A program made the position numbers and the translations under genes. From the NCBI GenBank assembly GCA_964353405.1, contig CAYGWJ010000422.1, forward strand, positions 1-9,175: 9,175 nt of DNA. The letters run 5' to 3'. How positions within the stretch are numbered: the stretch's first letter is position 1; every line of letters starts with the position of its first letter. This DNA is from JBGLNJ01 sp964353405 (GTDB taxonomy: Bacteria > Chloroflexota > Anaerolineae > Fen-1058). The notes under the pieces were generated by a model that worked only from the letters and a program-made list of their open reading frames with translations, was not told the origin of the DNA and did no database searches. Shown here one piece after another: positions 1-5,502 of this stretch.

Positions 1-134
1 GATTCCAGTTGCATGTACGGGTCGCTTCGTGCGAGTGAACATAACGGCGTATTTCACAGGCTACATAATCAAGGCCTTTCATCATCGAATCCGCCACCAC
101 CACAGTGGTCACCCCGTACACTCGATAGGAAACC
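1..134. other. Unassigned sequence beyond the break in the LOG gene
   Basis: Nothing here is recognisable. On the minus strand a frame different from that of the LOG gene stays open from about 175 to the window edge. It contains peptides such as TVVVADSMMKGLDYV and EIRRYVHSHEATRT, which I cannot assign to a family. The segment does not resemble the missing C-terminal part of a LOG protein, so a single frameshift does not explain the break. An 11-base direct repeat (cgaatccgcca) occurs at about 85-95 and 148-158, one copy inside the LOG gene and one outside. It could be the edge of an insertion, a deletion scar, or simply another gene reaching into the window. Confidence 0.35.
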
Positions 135-474
135 GCTCTAAGGTACCGAATCCGCCAGGCAAACATATAAACGCATCTGCATATTGCTCCATCACTGCTT
201 TGCGTGTGCGGAGATCTTGAGTGGTGATGATTTCATCACAGGCTTGTGAACCTAGTCCCTTGTCTGCTAATCCTTGCGGGATGACACCGATGATGCACCC
301 CCGATGCTCTCGCACCGCCTTCGATAACACACCCATCAGGCCTACATCCGCGCCGCCATAGACAAGGGTAAAACCGCTCTTACCAATTGCCTCGCCCAAA
401 GCTTTCGTGGCATCGAGGAACGTCTGGGGTGCTGCTGCACTTGAGGAACAATAAACGCACACATTTTTGATCAT
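109..474 (-). pseudogene. LOG-family nucleoside-5'-monophosphate phosphoribohydrolase, 3'-truncated
   Basis: LOG (Lonely guy/YvdD-type) proteins release the base from nucleoside 5'-monophosphates; plant and some bacterial members activate cytokinins. Visible hallmarks are the nucleotide-binding start KNVCVYCSSS (residues 3-12), YGGADVGLMG (39-48), the RTRK segment (89-92) and PGGFGT (106-111). The family signature PGGxGTxxE should end with a catalytic Glu. Here residue 114 is Arg, after which the protein diverges and stops at 121 residues, while the family is usually about 180-195. The last third, including part of the dimer and active-site region, is therefore missing and the product is probably inactive. 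The ATG at 474 has an AAAGG-type ribosome site 8 nt upstream and a good promoter. Family assignment is secure; whether the break is biological or an assembly error is unknown. Confidence 0.8.
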
Positions 475-530
475 TGGATTGACCTTTCTTTATGCATGGT
501 TATGTGCTCACCGCCGAGTGTTGGAAGTCT

Positions 531-539
531 ATTATATCA
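531..539 (-). promoter_or_regulatory. Extended -10 promoter of the LOG gene
   Basis: On the minus strand the sequence TGATATAAT gives a perfect TATAAT (536-531) preceded by the TG of an extended -10 element. No good -35 hexamer is seen at 16-18 nt spacing, which is typical of extended -10 promoters. The predicted 5' leader is about 50 nt. Confidence 0.6.
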
Positions 540-631
540 CACATGTTTCGGAAGCCACTCTGGCGATTCGATGACGATAGGAGCTCTTTAGTCTGGGGTG
601 AGTTTGTTTCTGCCATTCCTAACCGCAGAAT

Positions 632-678
632 AGCGAAGAATATCCGTCCGGCGGCGGATATTCTTGATCGTTTCGCTC
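632..678. terminator. Hairpin in the gap between thrS and the LOG gene, possible terminator
   Basis: A perfect 11-bp inverted repeat (AAGAATATCCG at 636-646, its complement at 655-665) encloses an 8-nt GC-rich loop. It is extended by AGCGA (632-636) against TCGCT (674-678) with a one-sided bulge. It lies about 100 nt downstream of the second thrS stop and upstream of the LOG promoter, where a terminator would be expected. No real T-tract follows on either strand, so intrinsic termination is only possible. The rest of the 475-779 gap holds the LOG promoter and leader; I see no gene in it. Confidence 0.4.
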
Positions 679-779
679 TTTAGCATGATATTACCAGCGC
701 CTGCCCCAAGTGAAACAAGCCCTATCGGTACCTTTGTAGAGCAAACTGAATACGACTACTCTGGGGCTTAACCAGCATG

Positions 780-2576
780 TTATGGCATCTTCGCTCTGGT
801 ACTTGCAGCTTCTTTGATCATCACAATAAACTCGCTCACGGTTTTCACGCCAAGCTGCTCGCCCGACCTCAGCCGAACGTTGACCGCCTCGGCCTGCTGC
901 TCCTTGTCTCCGATGATGAGCATGTACGGTATCTTGAGGTTCTGCGCCTGACGAATCTTGGCCTGCATCCGGCTGGCCGAATCATCCACCTCGACGCGAA
1001 AGCCCTCATCAAAGAGCCGCGCCTGCACTTGTCGCGCAAACTCGACGTGCCGGTCGGCGATCGGGATGACGACGGCCTGCACCGGCGCCAGCCAAACAGG
1101 GAAAGCGCCCGCATAGTGCTCCAGCAAAAAGCCTACCATTCGCTCGTGCGTGCTCAAGGGAGCGCGATGGATGACCAGTGGCATCTCGTCCTGGCCGCTC
1201 TTGTTGGTAAATTTCAAGTCAAACCGCAGCGGCTGGGCAAAGTCCACCTGGTTGGTCGCCAGCGAGAACTCGCGCCCGATGGCGCTCCAGATCTGCACGT
1301 CAATCTTGGGGCCGTAGAACGCCGCCTCGCCCGGCGCTTCGACAAAGTTGATACCGCCATTCGTCATCGTCTGGCGTGCCATCTCTTCCGTCTTGCGCCA
1401 CAGCGGCGCGTTGTCCACGTATTTCTTGCCCAACCCTTCGGCATTGTGCGTGCTAAAGCGCATGACGTACTTGTCAATTCCGAACAGTTTGAAATACTTT
1501 AGATACAGATCAACGACGCCCATGAACTCTTGCTCGAACAGGTTCTCGGGCACATAGATGTGCGCGTCATTCATCTGCATTGAGCGGACGCGCATCAGGC
1601 CGAATAGCTCGCCGCTCTTTTCGTAACGATAGCACGTGCCGTATTCGGCCAGGCGCAGCGGCAGTTCGCGGTAGCTGCGCAGCTTGCTGGCAAAGATCTT
1701 GTGATGGAACGGGCAGTTCATCGGCTTCATATAATAGCGCACGCCTTCCAACTCCATCGGCGGGTACATGCTTTCAGCATAGTAAGGCAGGTGACCGCTG
1801 TGGAGAAAGAGGGACTCTTTGGTGATGTGCGGTGTGCGAACGCGCACGTAACCGGCTTTGCGCTCCATGTCTTTGGCCAGCTTTTCCAGTTCTTCGATGA
1901 GCACCCCGCCATTCGGCAGCCAAAGCGGCAAGCCTGGGCCCACTTCTTCATCCAGGATAAAGATTTCCAATTCTTTGCCCAGCTTGCGATGGTCGCGCTT
2001 CTTGGCTTCCTCGATCTGCCACAGGTGTTGTTCGAGCTGTTCCGCTGTCTCCCACGCCGTGCCGTAGATGCGCTGAAGCTGCGGATTCTTTTCGTTGCCG
2101 CGCCAATACGCGCCCGCGATGCTCATCAGCTTGAGCGCGTCGGGATTGATCTGCCCGGTTCGCTCGATGTGCGGGCCACGGCACAAGTCGGTGAACGGGC
2201 CGTGAGTGTAGAACGAGATCTTGACGGGCTCGCCCGTCGGGTTGCCGTACTCGTCTACACCGCCTTTTTCCAGGTCATTGATAAGCTCGACCTTGTACGG
2301 CTGATCCTTGAACTGGGCGCGCGCTTCGTCGGCGCTCACTTCGCGATACACAAAGGAATAGTCCTCGCGGACAATCTCGCGCATGCGCGCTTCGATCTTT
2401 TCCAGGTCTTCCGGCAAGAGCGTGCGCGGCAGATCAAAGTCGTAGTAAAAGCCATCCTCGATGGCTGGGCCGATAGCGATCTTGCCGCCAGGGAACGTCT
2501 CCAGCACTGCCTGCGCCATCACGTGCGAGGCCGAGTGACGGATGCGGTGCAGTTCTTCTTCGTGTCCTTCTGACAT
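780..2576 (-). CDS. thrS: Threonyl-tRNA synthetase, second copy (distal)
   Basis: This cytosolic class II synthetase attaches threonine to tRNA-Thr and hydrolyses mischarged Ser-tRNA-Thr. At 598 residues it lacks the N-terminal TGS domain of the common ~640-residue bacterial form. The editing domain (about 1-200) has both zinc/editing motifs, HSASH (H14, H18) and CRGPH (C132, H136). The core (about 206-485) has the zinc ligands C288 (MNCPFH), H339 (NDAHIY) and H470 (VIHRAP), a motif 2 region around EYGTCYRYEKSGELFGLMRV, and motif 3 around THERMVGFLLEHYAG. The anticodon-binding domain (about 490-598) contains VIPIADRH. All key residues are present, so it should be active. It follows the first thrS by 31 nt, with AGGAGG 5 nt before the ATG. 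Compared with its neighbour the flanking domains are roughly 70-80% identical but the core only about 40% (eye estimate). Confidence 0.97.
   Translation of the reverse strand: MSEGHEEELHRIRHSASHVMAQAVLETFPGGKIAIGPAIEDGFYYDFDLPRTLLPEDLEKIEARMREIVREDYSFVYREVSADEARAQFKDQPYKVELINDLEKGGVDEYGNPTGEPVKISFYTHGPFTDLCRGPHIERTGQINPDALKLMSIAGAYWRGNEKNPQLQRIYGTAWETAEQLEQHLWQIEEAKKRDHRKLGKELEIFILDEEVGPGLPLWLPNGGVLIEELEKLAKDMERKAGYVRVRTPHITKESLFLHSGHLPYYAESMYPPMELEGVRYYMKPMNCPFHHKIFASKLRSYRELPLRLAEYGTCYRYEKSGELFGLMRVRSMQMNDAHIYVPENLFEQEFMGVVDLYLKYFKLFGIDKYVMRFSTHNAEGLGKKYVDNAPLWRKTEEMARQTMTNGGINFVEAPGEAAFYGPKIDVQIWSAIGREFSLATNQVDFAQPLRFDLKFTNKSGQDEMPLVIHRAPLSTHERMVGFLLEHYAGAFPVWLAPVQAVVIPIADRHVEFARQVQARLFDEGFRVEVDDSASRMQAKIRQAQNLKIPYMLIIGDKEQQAEAVNVRLRSGEQLGVKTVSEFIVMIKEAASTRAKMP
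1962..2576 (-). repeat. Long direct repeat, editing-domain half of second thrS
   Basis: This segment matches 3769-4386 at DNA level, roughly 85-88% over the stretches compared by eye, including runs of about 20 identical bases such as around 2502-2522 versus 4312-4332. Protein identity is about 80% over ~205 residues with no gaps. Similarity drops sharply after the KRDHRKLG peptide, at the start of the catalytic core. Confidence 0.75.
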
Positions 2577-2581
2577 TCATA

Positions 2582-2587
2582 CCTCCT
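2582..2587 (-). promoter_or_regulatory. Ribosome binding site of the second thrS
   Basis: AGGAGG on the minus strand, 5 nt before the ATG at 2576. It fixes the start at MSEGHEEELH rather than the out-of-frame ATG at 2580, and indicates independent initiation within the 31-nt gap after the first thrS. Confidence 0.7.
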
Positions 2588-2607
2588 TGCCAATGGGTGA
2601 CAATTTG

Positions 2608-4386
2608 TCAAGCGAGTCTTCTTGCCACCGCGTTTTGGATGAGCGCGATAACCTCGGCGACAGATTGGGCCCCAAGCTGTTCGCCCGATCGCAACCGGAC
2701 GTTGACCGCATTGGCCTGCTGCTCTCTGTCGCCTATGATGAGCATGTACGGTACCTTTTGATTCTGCGCCTCGCGGATCTTGTTCTGCATCCGGTCGCCC
2801 GAATCATCCACCTCGACGCGGAGGCCGGCACCTTTGAGTTGCGCCTGTACCTGGCGTGCCACCTCGAAGTGACGGTCGGCGATGGGGATGACCATCGCCT
2901 GCACCGGCGACAGCCAGACCGGGAACGCTCCGGCGTAATGCTCGATCAGCACACCAAAGAACCGCTCCATCGAGCCAAGCAGCGCACGGTGAATCATGTA
3001 CGGTTGATGCTCCTGGCCGTCTTCGCCGATATAGGCCAAGTTAAACCGCTCTGGCAAATTAAAGTCAAACTGGATCGTGCTGAGCTGCCATTCACGGCCA
3101 AGCACATCTTTGAGCTTGAGATCAATCTTGGGGCCATAAAAGGCCGCGCCGCCTTCGTCCACAGCGTACGGGATGTTGGCGCGGACGAGCGCCGCGCGCA
3201 GTGCCTCGGTCGGCGCTTCCCACTTGGTCGGATCGCCTGCCGACTTGTCCGGGTCGCGCGTGGCAAGATAAGCCTGAAAGTCGGCAAATCCAAAGCTCCG
3301 CAGAAGGTGCAAGCAAAAGTTCAGCGCGCGGTCAATTTCCTCCGGCATCTGGTCGGGCCGGCAGAACAGGTGCGCGTCGTCTTGCGTAAAGCCGCGCACG
3401 CGCAGTAGACCGTGCAGCACGCCTCCGCGCTCAAAGCGATAGACCGTGCCCCACTCGGCAAAGCGCATCGGCAAGTCACGGTAACTGCGCCGGCTGCTCT
3501 TGTAGATCATGATGTGAAATGGACAGTTCATCGGCTTGAGGTAATAGTCCTGGCCCTCAATGTCCATCGGCGAGTACATGCTATCCTTGTACCATGTCAG
3601 GTGGCCGCTGGTCTCCCACAGTTGCGCACGCCCGATGTGGGGCGAGTACACCAAATCATAGCCGCCAGCGATGTGCTCGTTCACGCAAAACTCTTCGACC
3701 AGGTGACGGATCATCGCGCCCTTGGGATGCCAGAGCACCAGCCCGCCGCCCAGATCAGGATTAGTGCTAAACAAATCGAGCTGCCTGCCCAGCTTGCGGT
3801 GATCGCGCTTGTCTACCTCTTCCCGCCAGGCCAAATAGTTTTCCAGGTCCTTGGCCGTCTCGAACGCCGTGCCGTAAATGCGCTGGAGCATCGGATTCTT
3901 TTCGCTTCCGCGCCAATAAGCGCCAGCGGTGTTGAGTAACTTGATCGCGTCGGGATTAATCTGCCCGGTGCGCTCGACGTGCGGGCCGCGGCACAGGTCC
4001 GTGAACGGGCCGTGCGTGTAGAACGAAATCTTGACCGGCTCACCCGTCGGATTCCCGTACTCGTCCACGCTGCCCTTTTCCAAATCGTTGATCAACTCGA
4101 TCTTGTACGGCTGATCGGCGAACTGCTTGCGCGCCTCGTCCGCGCTCACTTCGCGGTAGACGAACAGGTGATCCTCCCGAATGATCTCGCGCATCCGCGC
4201 TTCAATCCTGTTCAGGTCTTCAAGCAGGAGCGTGTGCGGCAGGTCAAAGTCGTAGTAAAAGCCGTCCTCGATGGCCGGGCCGATGGCAATCTTGCCTTCA
4301 GGGAACATCTCCAGCACTGCCTGCGCCATCATGTGCGCCGTCGAGTGGCGGATGCAGTGCAGTTTGTCGTCGTGTCCTTCCGTCAT
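2608..4386 (-). CDS. thrS: Threonyl-tRNA synthetase, first copy (proximal)
   Basis: Same reaction and domain plan as the neighbouring copy, 592 residues from the chosen start, no TGS domain. The editing domain has HSTAH (H14, H18) and CRGPH (C132, H136). Zinc ligands of the core are C288 (MNCPFH), H339 (DDAHLF) and H466 (MIHRAL). Motif 2 lies in EWGTVYRFERGGVLHGLLRV, and motif 3 in GSMERFFGVLIEHYAG, with RALL where many family members have RAP. The anticodon domain again starts with VWLSPVQAMVIPIADRH. The ATG at 4386 is preferred over one 21 nt upstream because GGAGG sits 7 nt before it and the protein then begins MTEGHDDKLH, matching the other copy. The stop of the small membrane protein is only 21 nt upstream, so the genes form one operon under the Thr T-box. 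This core looks like the more usual bacterial version; that is an impression, not an alignment. Confidence 0.97.
   Translation of the reverse strand: MTEGHDDKLHCIRHSTAHMMAQAVLEMFPEGKIAIGPAIEDGFYYDFDLPHTLLLEDLNRIEARMREIIREDHLFVYREVSADEARKQFADQPYKIELINDLEKGSVDEYGNPTGEPVKISFYTHGPFTDLCRGPHVERTGQINPDAIKLLNTAGAYWRGSEKNPMLQRIYGTAFETAKDLENYLAWREEVDKRDHRKLGRQLDLFSTNPDLGGGLVLWHPKGAMIRHLVEEFCVNEHIAGGYDLVYSPHIGRAQLWETSGHLTWYKDSMYSPMDIEGQDYYLKPMNCPFHIMIYKSSRRSYRDLPMRFAEWGTVYRFERGGVLHGLLRVRGFTQDDAHLFCRPDQMPEEIDRALNFCLHLLRSFGFADFQAYLATRDPDKSAGDPTKWEAPTEALRAALVRANIPYAVDEGGAAFYGPKIDLKLKDVLGREWQLSTIQFDFNLPERFNLAYIGEDGQEHQPYMIHRALLGSMERFFGVLIEHYAGAFPVWLSPVQAMVIPIADRHFEVARQVQAQLKGAGLRVEVDDSGDRMQNKIREAQNQKVPYMLIIGDREQQANAVNVRLRSGEQLGAQSVAEVIALIQNAVARRLA
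3769..4386 (-). repeat. Long direct repeat, editing-domain half of first thrS
   Basis: Partner of 1962-2576. Matching includes many third-codon positions, which suggests recent duplication or gene conversion rather than protein-level constraint alone. A second, weaker pair covers the anticodon-binding domains (about 780-1124 and 2608-2946; roughly 70% protein identity). The intervening cores do not share this similarity. Confidence 0.75.
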
Positions 4387-4393
4387 ATCATCG

Positions 4394-4398
4394 CCTCC
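4394..4398 (-). promoter_or_regulatory. Ribosome binding site of the first thrS
   Basis: GGAGG on the minus strand, 7 nt before the ATG at 4386. It decides between two in-frame ATG codons, since the upstream one at 4407 has no comparable site and overlaps the end of the preceding gene. Confidence 0.75.
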
Positions 4399-4407
4399 GC
4401 ACAACAA

Positions 4408-4638
4408 TCACCTGAACACAAAGGTGTAGACAACGTAGGCTGCCGCCACCAGCGACAGCAAAACGAGCAGGCTAGCTGCCAGCTTCCGAATACTGGAAGC
4501 GACTTTTTGTCCGAGCGGCTTGTCGCCGGGTGGCTTGAATGCGCCCTTCAGCCACCCCCACACCAGCGACAGCGCCCAGGCCAGTACCAGCCCCAAGATC
4601 AAGCCTGTGATAAACGAAAACCTGTCAATTGAAATCAT
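4408..4638 (-). CDS. Small two-helix membrane protein, first gene of the Thr T-box operon
   Basis: I do not recognise the family. The 76-residue product starts MISIDRFSF and has two hydrophobic stretches, about residues 9-31 and 53-73, separated by a basic, proline-containing loop (KGAFKPPGDKPLGQK). A hairpin topology in the cytoplasmic membrane is likely. An in-frame ATG at 4749 would give 113 residues. That start would lie inside the T-box leader, and its coding region would run through the T-box core and terminator hairpin, so I reject it. The chosen ATG is the first in-frame ATG after the terminator T-tract. Its ribosome site is weak, with no purine-rich motif at normal spacing. The stop codon is 21 nt from thrS. 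Its position makes it responsive to uncharged tRNA-Thr. A role in threonine uptake or membrane localisation would be speculation. Confidence 0.7.
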   Translation of the reverse strand: MISIDRFSFITGLILGLVLAWALSLVWGWLKGAFKPPGDKPLGQKVASSIRKLAASLLVLLSLVAAAYVVYTFVFR

Positions 4639-4654
4639 CCGTCTGCTCGCACCC

Positions 4655-4910
4655 TCTAAAACACACGCGCCCTCATCCCTGTAGGGACGAGAGCGCACGC
4701 TCCCGTGGTTCCACCCACCTGACGACACGGCTTCACGCGGCGTCGCCACTCTTGCGCTGTAACGGGCGTTCCCGGAGCCGATTACTTGTCATCCGTTGAT
4801 CGGCTCGCTCACGGGTGGTCTTTACCGGAGGCTGGCAAAGAAGGCTTGCAGTCCTTGGCCCTCTATCCCTGTTGCCGTCCTGCCCGGTTACTCGTCCCGG
4901 TCATCGCGTT
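4655..4910 (-). ncRNA. T-box riboswitch leader, threonine-specific (specifier ACC)
   Basis: T-box leaders sense uncharged tRNA and switch between terminator and antiterminator. Read on the minus strand, the conserved GACGAGTA of Stem I is at 4896-4889. ACCGG (4888-4884) pairs with CCGGT (4828-4824), and CGGG (4899-4896) with CCCG (4815-4812). Together they frame a specifier loop whose 3' strand reads AAAGACCAC, with codon ACC (Thr) at 4819-4817. Downstream are a perfect 8-bp stem (4806-4799 with 4782-4775) and a CGGG/CCCG hairpin (4774-4763). The T-box core TGGGTGGAACCACG is at 4717-4704, close to the consensus AGGGTGGNACCGCG. The UGGA bulge (4713-4710) would pair with a tRNA ending UCCA, i.e. 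discriminator U73. A terminator follows. Threonine specificity agrees with the two thrS genes behind it. Only the exact ends are uncertain. Confidence 0.92.
4658..4699 (-). terminator. T-box-controlled intrinsic terminator
   Basis: On the minus strand 4699-4684 pairs with 4679-4664 as a 16-bp stem with several G-U pairs and a TACA loop, followed by TGTTTT. The CGTCCC segment on its 5' side is also the expected partner of GGG in the T-box core, so terminator and antiterminator exclude each other, as in class I transcriptional T-boxes. Confidence 0.85.
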
Positions 4911-4916
4911 AGCAAT

Positions 4917-4946
4917 ATCATACCACACATCCTGCCTTGCGCGCAA
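4917..4946 (-). promoter_or_regulatory. Promoter of the T-box/thrS operon
   Basis: On the minus strand TATGAT (4922-4917) is preceded by TGG, giving an extended -10 (TGnTATGAT). TTGCGC (4946-4941) stands 18 nt upstream as a partial -35. Transcription would start near 4910, just before the base of Stem I, which supports both calls. Confidence 0.65.
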
Positions 4947-5080
4947 GTGAACGAAAATCGCCTCCACAAATGGCGCGTGAACCTCCACAATTTCCCCATG
5001 CCGTCCAAGTTCTTTACCGGATGTTGGTAAACTATTCGCAGATAACCAATTCACCGGTCAGGCGTGCTTGGTCGTGCGAT

Positions 5081-5119
5081 GCAGGTCGGTTCCGGTGGGG
5101 AGACCGGCCTGCGTTTTTT
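5081..5119 (+). terminator. Intrinsic terminator pointing in the plus direction
   Basis: GCAGGTCGGT (5081-5090) pairs with ACCGGCCTGC (5103-5112) as a 10-bp stem with one G-U pair, followed by T6 (5114-5119). It is well formed only on the plus strand, yet no plus-strand gene precedes it. The rest of the intergenic stretch 4930-5080 holds no gene I can support. Confidence 0.6.
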
Positions 5120-5131
5120 ACTGCAGGCCGG
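5104..5131. repeat. Perfect inverted repeat overlapping the terminator
   Basis: CCGGCCTGC (5104-5112) and GCAGGCCGG (5123-5131) form a perfect 9-bp inverted repeat around the A/T-rich loop that contains the stop codon (5118-5120) of the small membrane protein gene. The left arm is shared with the plus-strand terminator stem, so the two hairpins compete. Confidence 0.7.
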
Positions 5132-5486
5132 AATCGAGCGAATCGTCGCCGATGACGGTGAACTGGCGTGGAACTGAAGTTGGGGGCATTGAAGGATAAG
5201 ACTGGTGCGAGGGCAGGGTATTTGTAGCGGGAGGCGCGACGACGATGATGGGCGGATACATGGCCTGCGGAGGCGACGTGCGCGCCGCGCTTATCTCCTC
5301 GCGTTCGCGGCGACGCGACAGACTCAGCACGGCAATGATCACCGCCGGCATCATCGCGCCTGCGCCACACGCCGCGCCGATCAGGACCGACATCGCCTCG
5401 TTCGACAAGTGACCGCCGATATAGACTCCCAGCGTCGCCGCAAAAGCGATGACGCCCAGTCCGATCACAATCGTCGCCCGATTCAT
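5118..5486 (-). CDS. Small membrane protein with proline-rich tail, next to the FtsK-like gene
   Basis: Family not recognised. From the chosen ATG the product has 122 residues and starts MNRATIVIGLGV. Two hydrophobic segments (about residues 5-23 and 31-56, the second Ala/Gly-rich) are followed by a charged SRRREREE stretch. The tail of about 55 residues is rich in Pro, Ser and Thr (MYPPIIVVAPP, SMPPTSVP) and looks disordered. An in-frame ATG at 5498 is only 4 nt after the ftsK-like stop and lacks a ribosome site; the ATG at 5486 has GAGGT 5 nt upstream and is preferred. Tight spacing indicates co-transcription with the motor gene. The positively charged residues after the second helix suggest that both termini are cytoplasmic. 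A function as membrane partner of the FtsK-like ATPase is conceivable but rests only on adjacency. Confidence 0.7.
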   Translation of the reverse strand: MNRATIVIGLGVIAFAATLGVYIGGHLSNEAMSVLIGAACGAGAMMPAVIIAVLSLSRRREREEISAARTSPPQAMYPPIIVVAPPATNTLPSHQSYPSMPPTSVPRQFTVIGDDSLDSGLQ

Positions 5487-5502
5487 GCCATACCTCATCG
5501 GA

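Noticed and set aside
29..220. Plus-strand frame at the window start
   Set aside because: It lies antisense to the clearly coding LOG segment and is rich in His/Arg in the way typical of a shadow frame.
492..683. Plus-strand frame of 63 codons in the LOG-thrS gap
   Set aside because: It overlaps the LOG promoter and the inverted repeat, has no ribosome site and no familiar motif.
777..3408. Long open frames of 241-290 codons on the plus strand opposite both thrS genes
   Set aside because: They mirror the coding strand of two unquestionable synthetases, have no family hallmarks, and repeat between the two copies because the underlying genes are similar.
4639..4749. Longer start (ATG at 4749) for the small membrane protein
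   Set aside because: The added 37 codons would run through the T-box core and its terminator hairpin, and the added peptide is polar and Arg/Gly-rich, unlike the rest.
4863..5054. Minus-strand frame of 63 codons upstream of and into the T-box leader
   Set aside because: It overlaps the operon promoter and Stem I, and shows no recognisable protein features; a leader peptide is not expected for a T-box.
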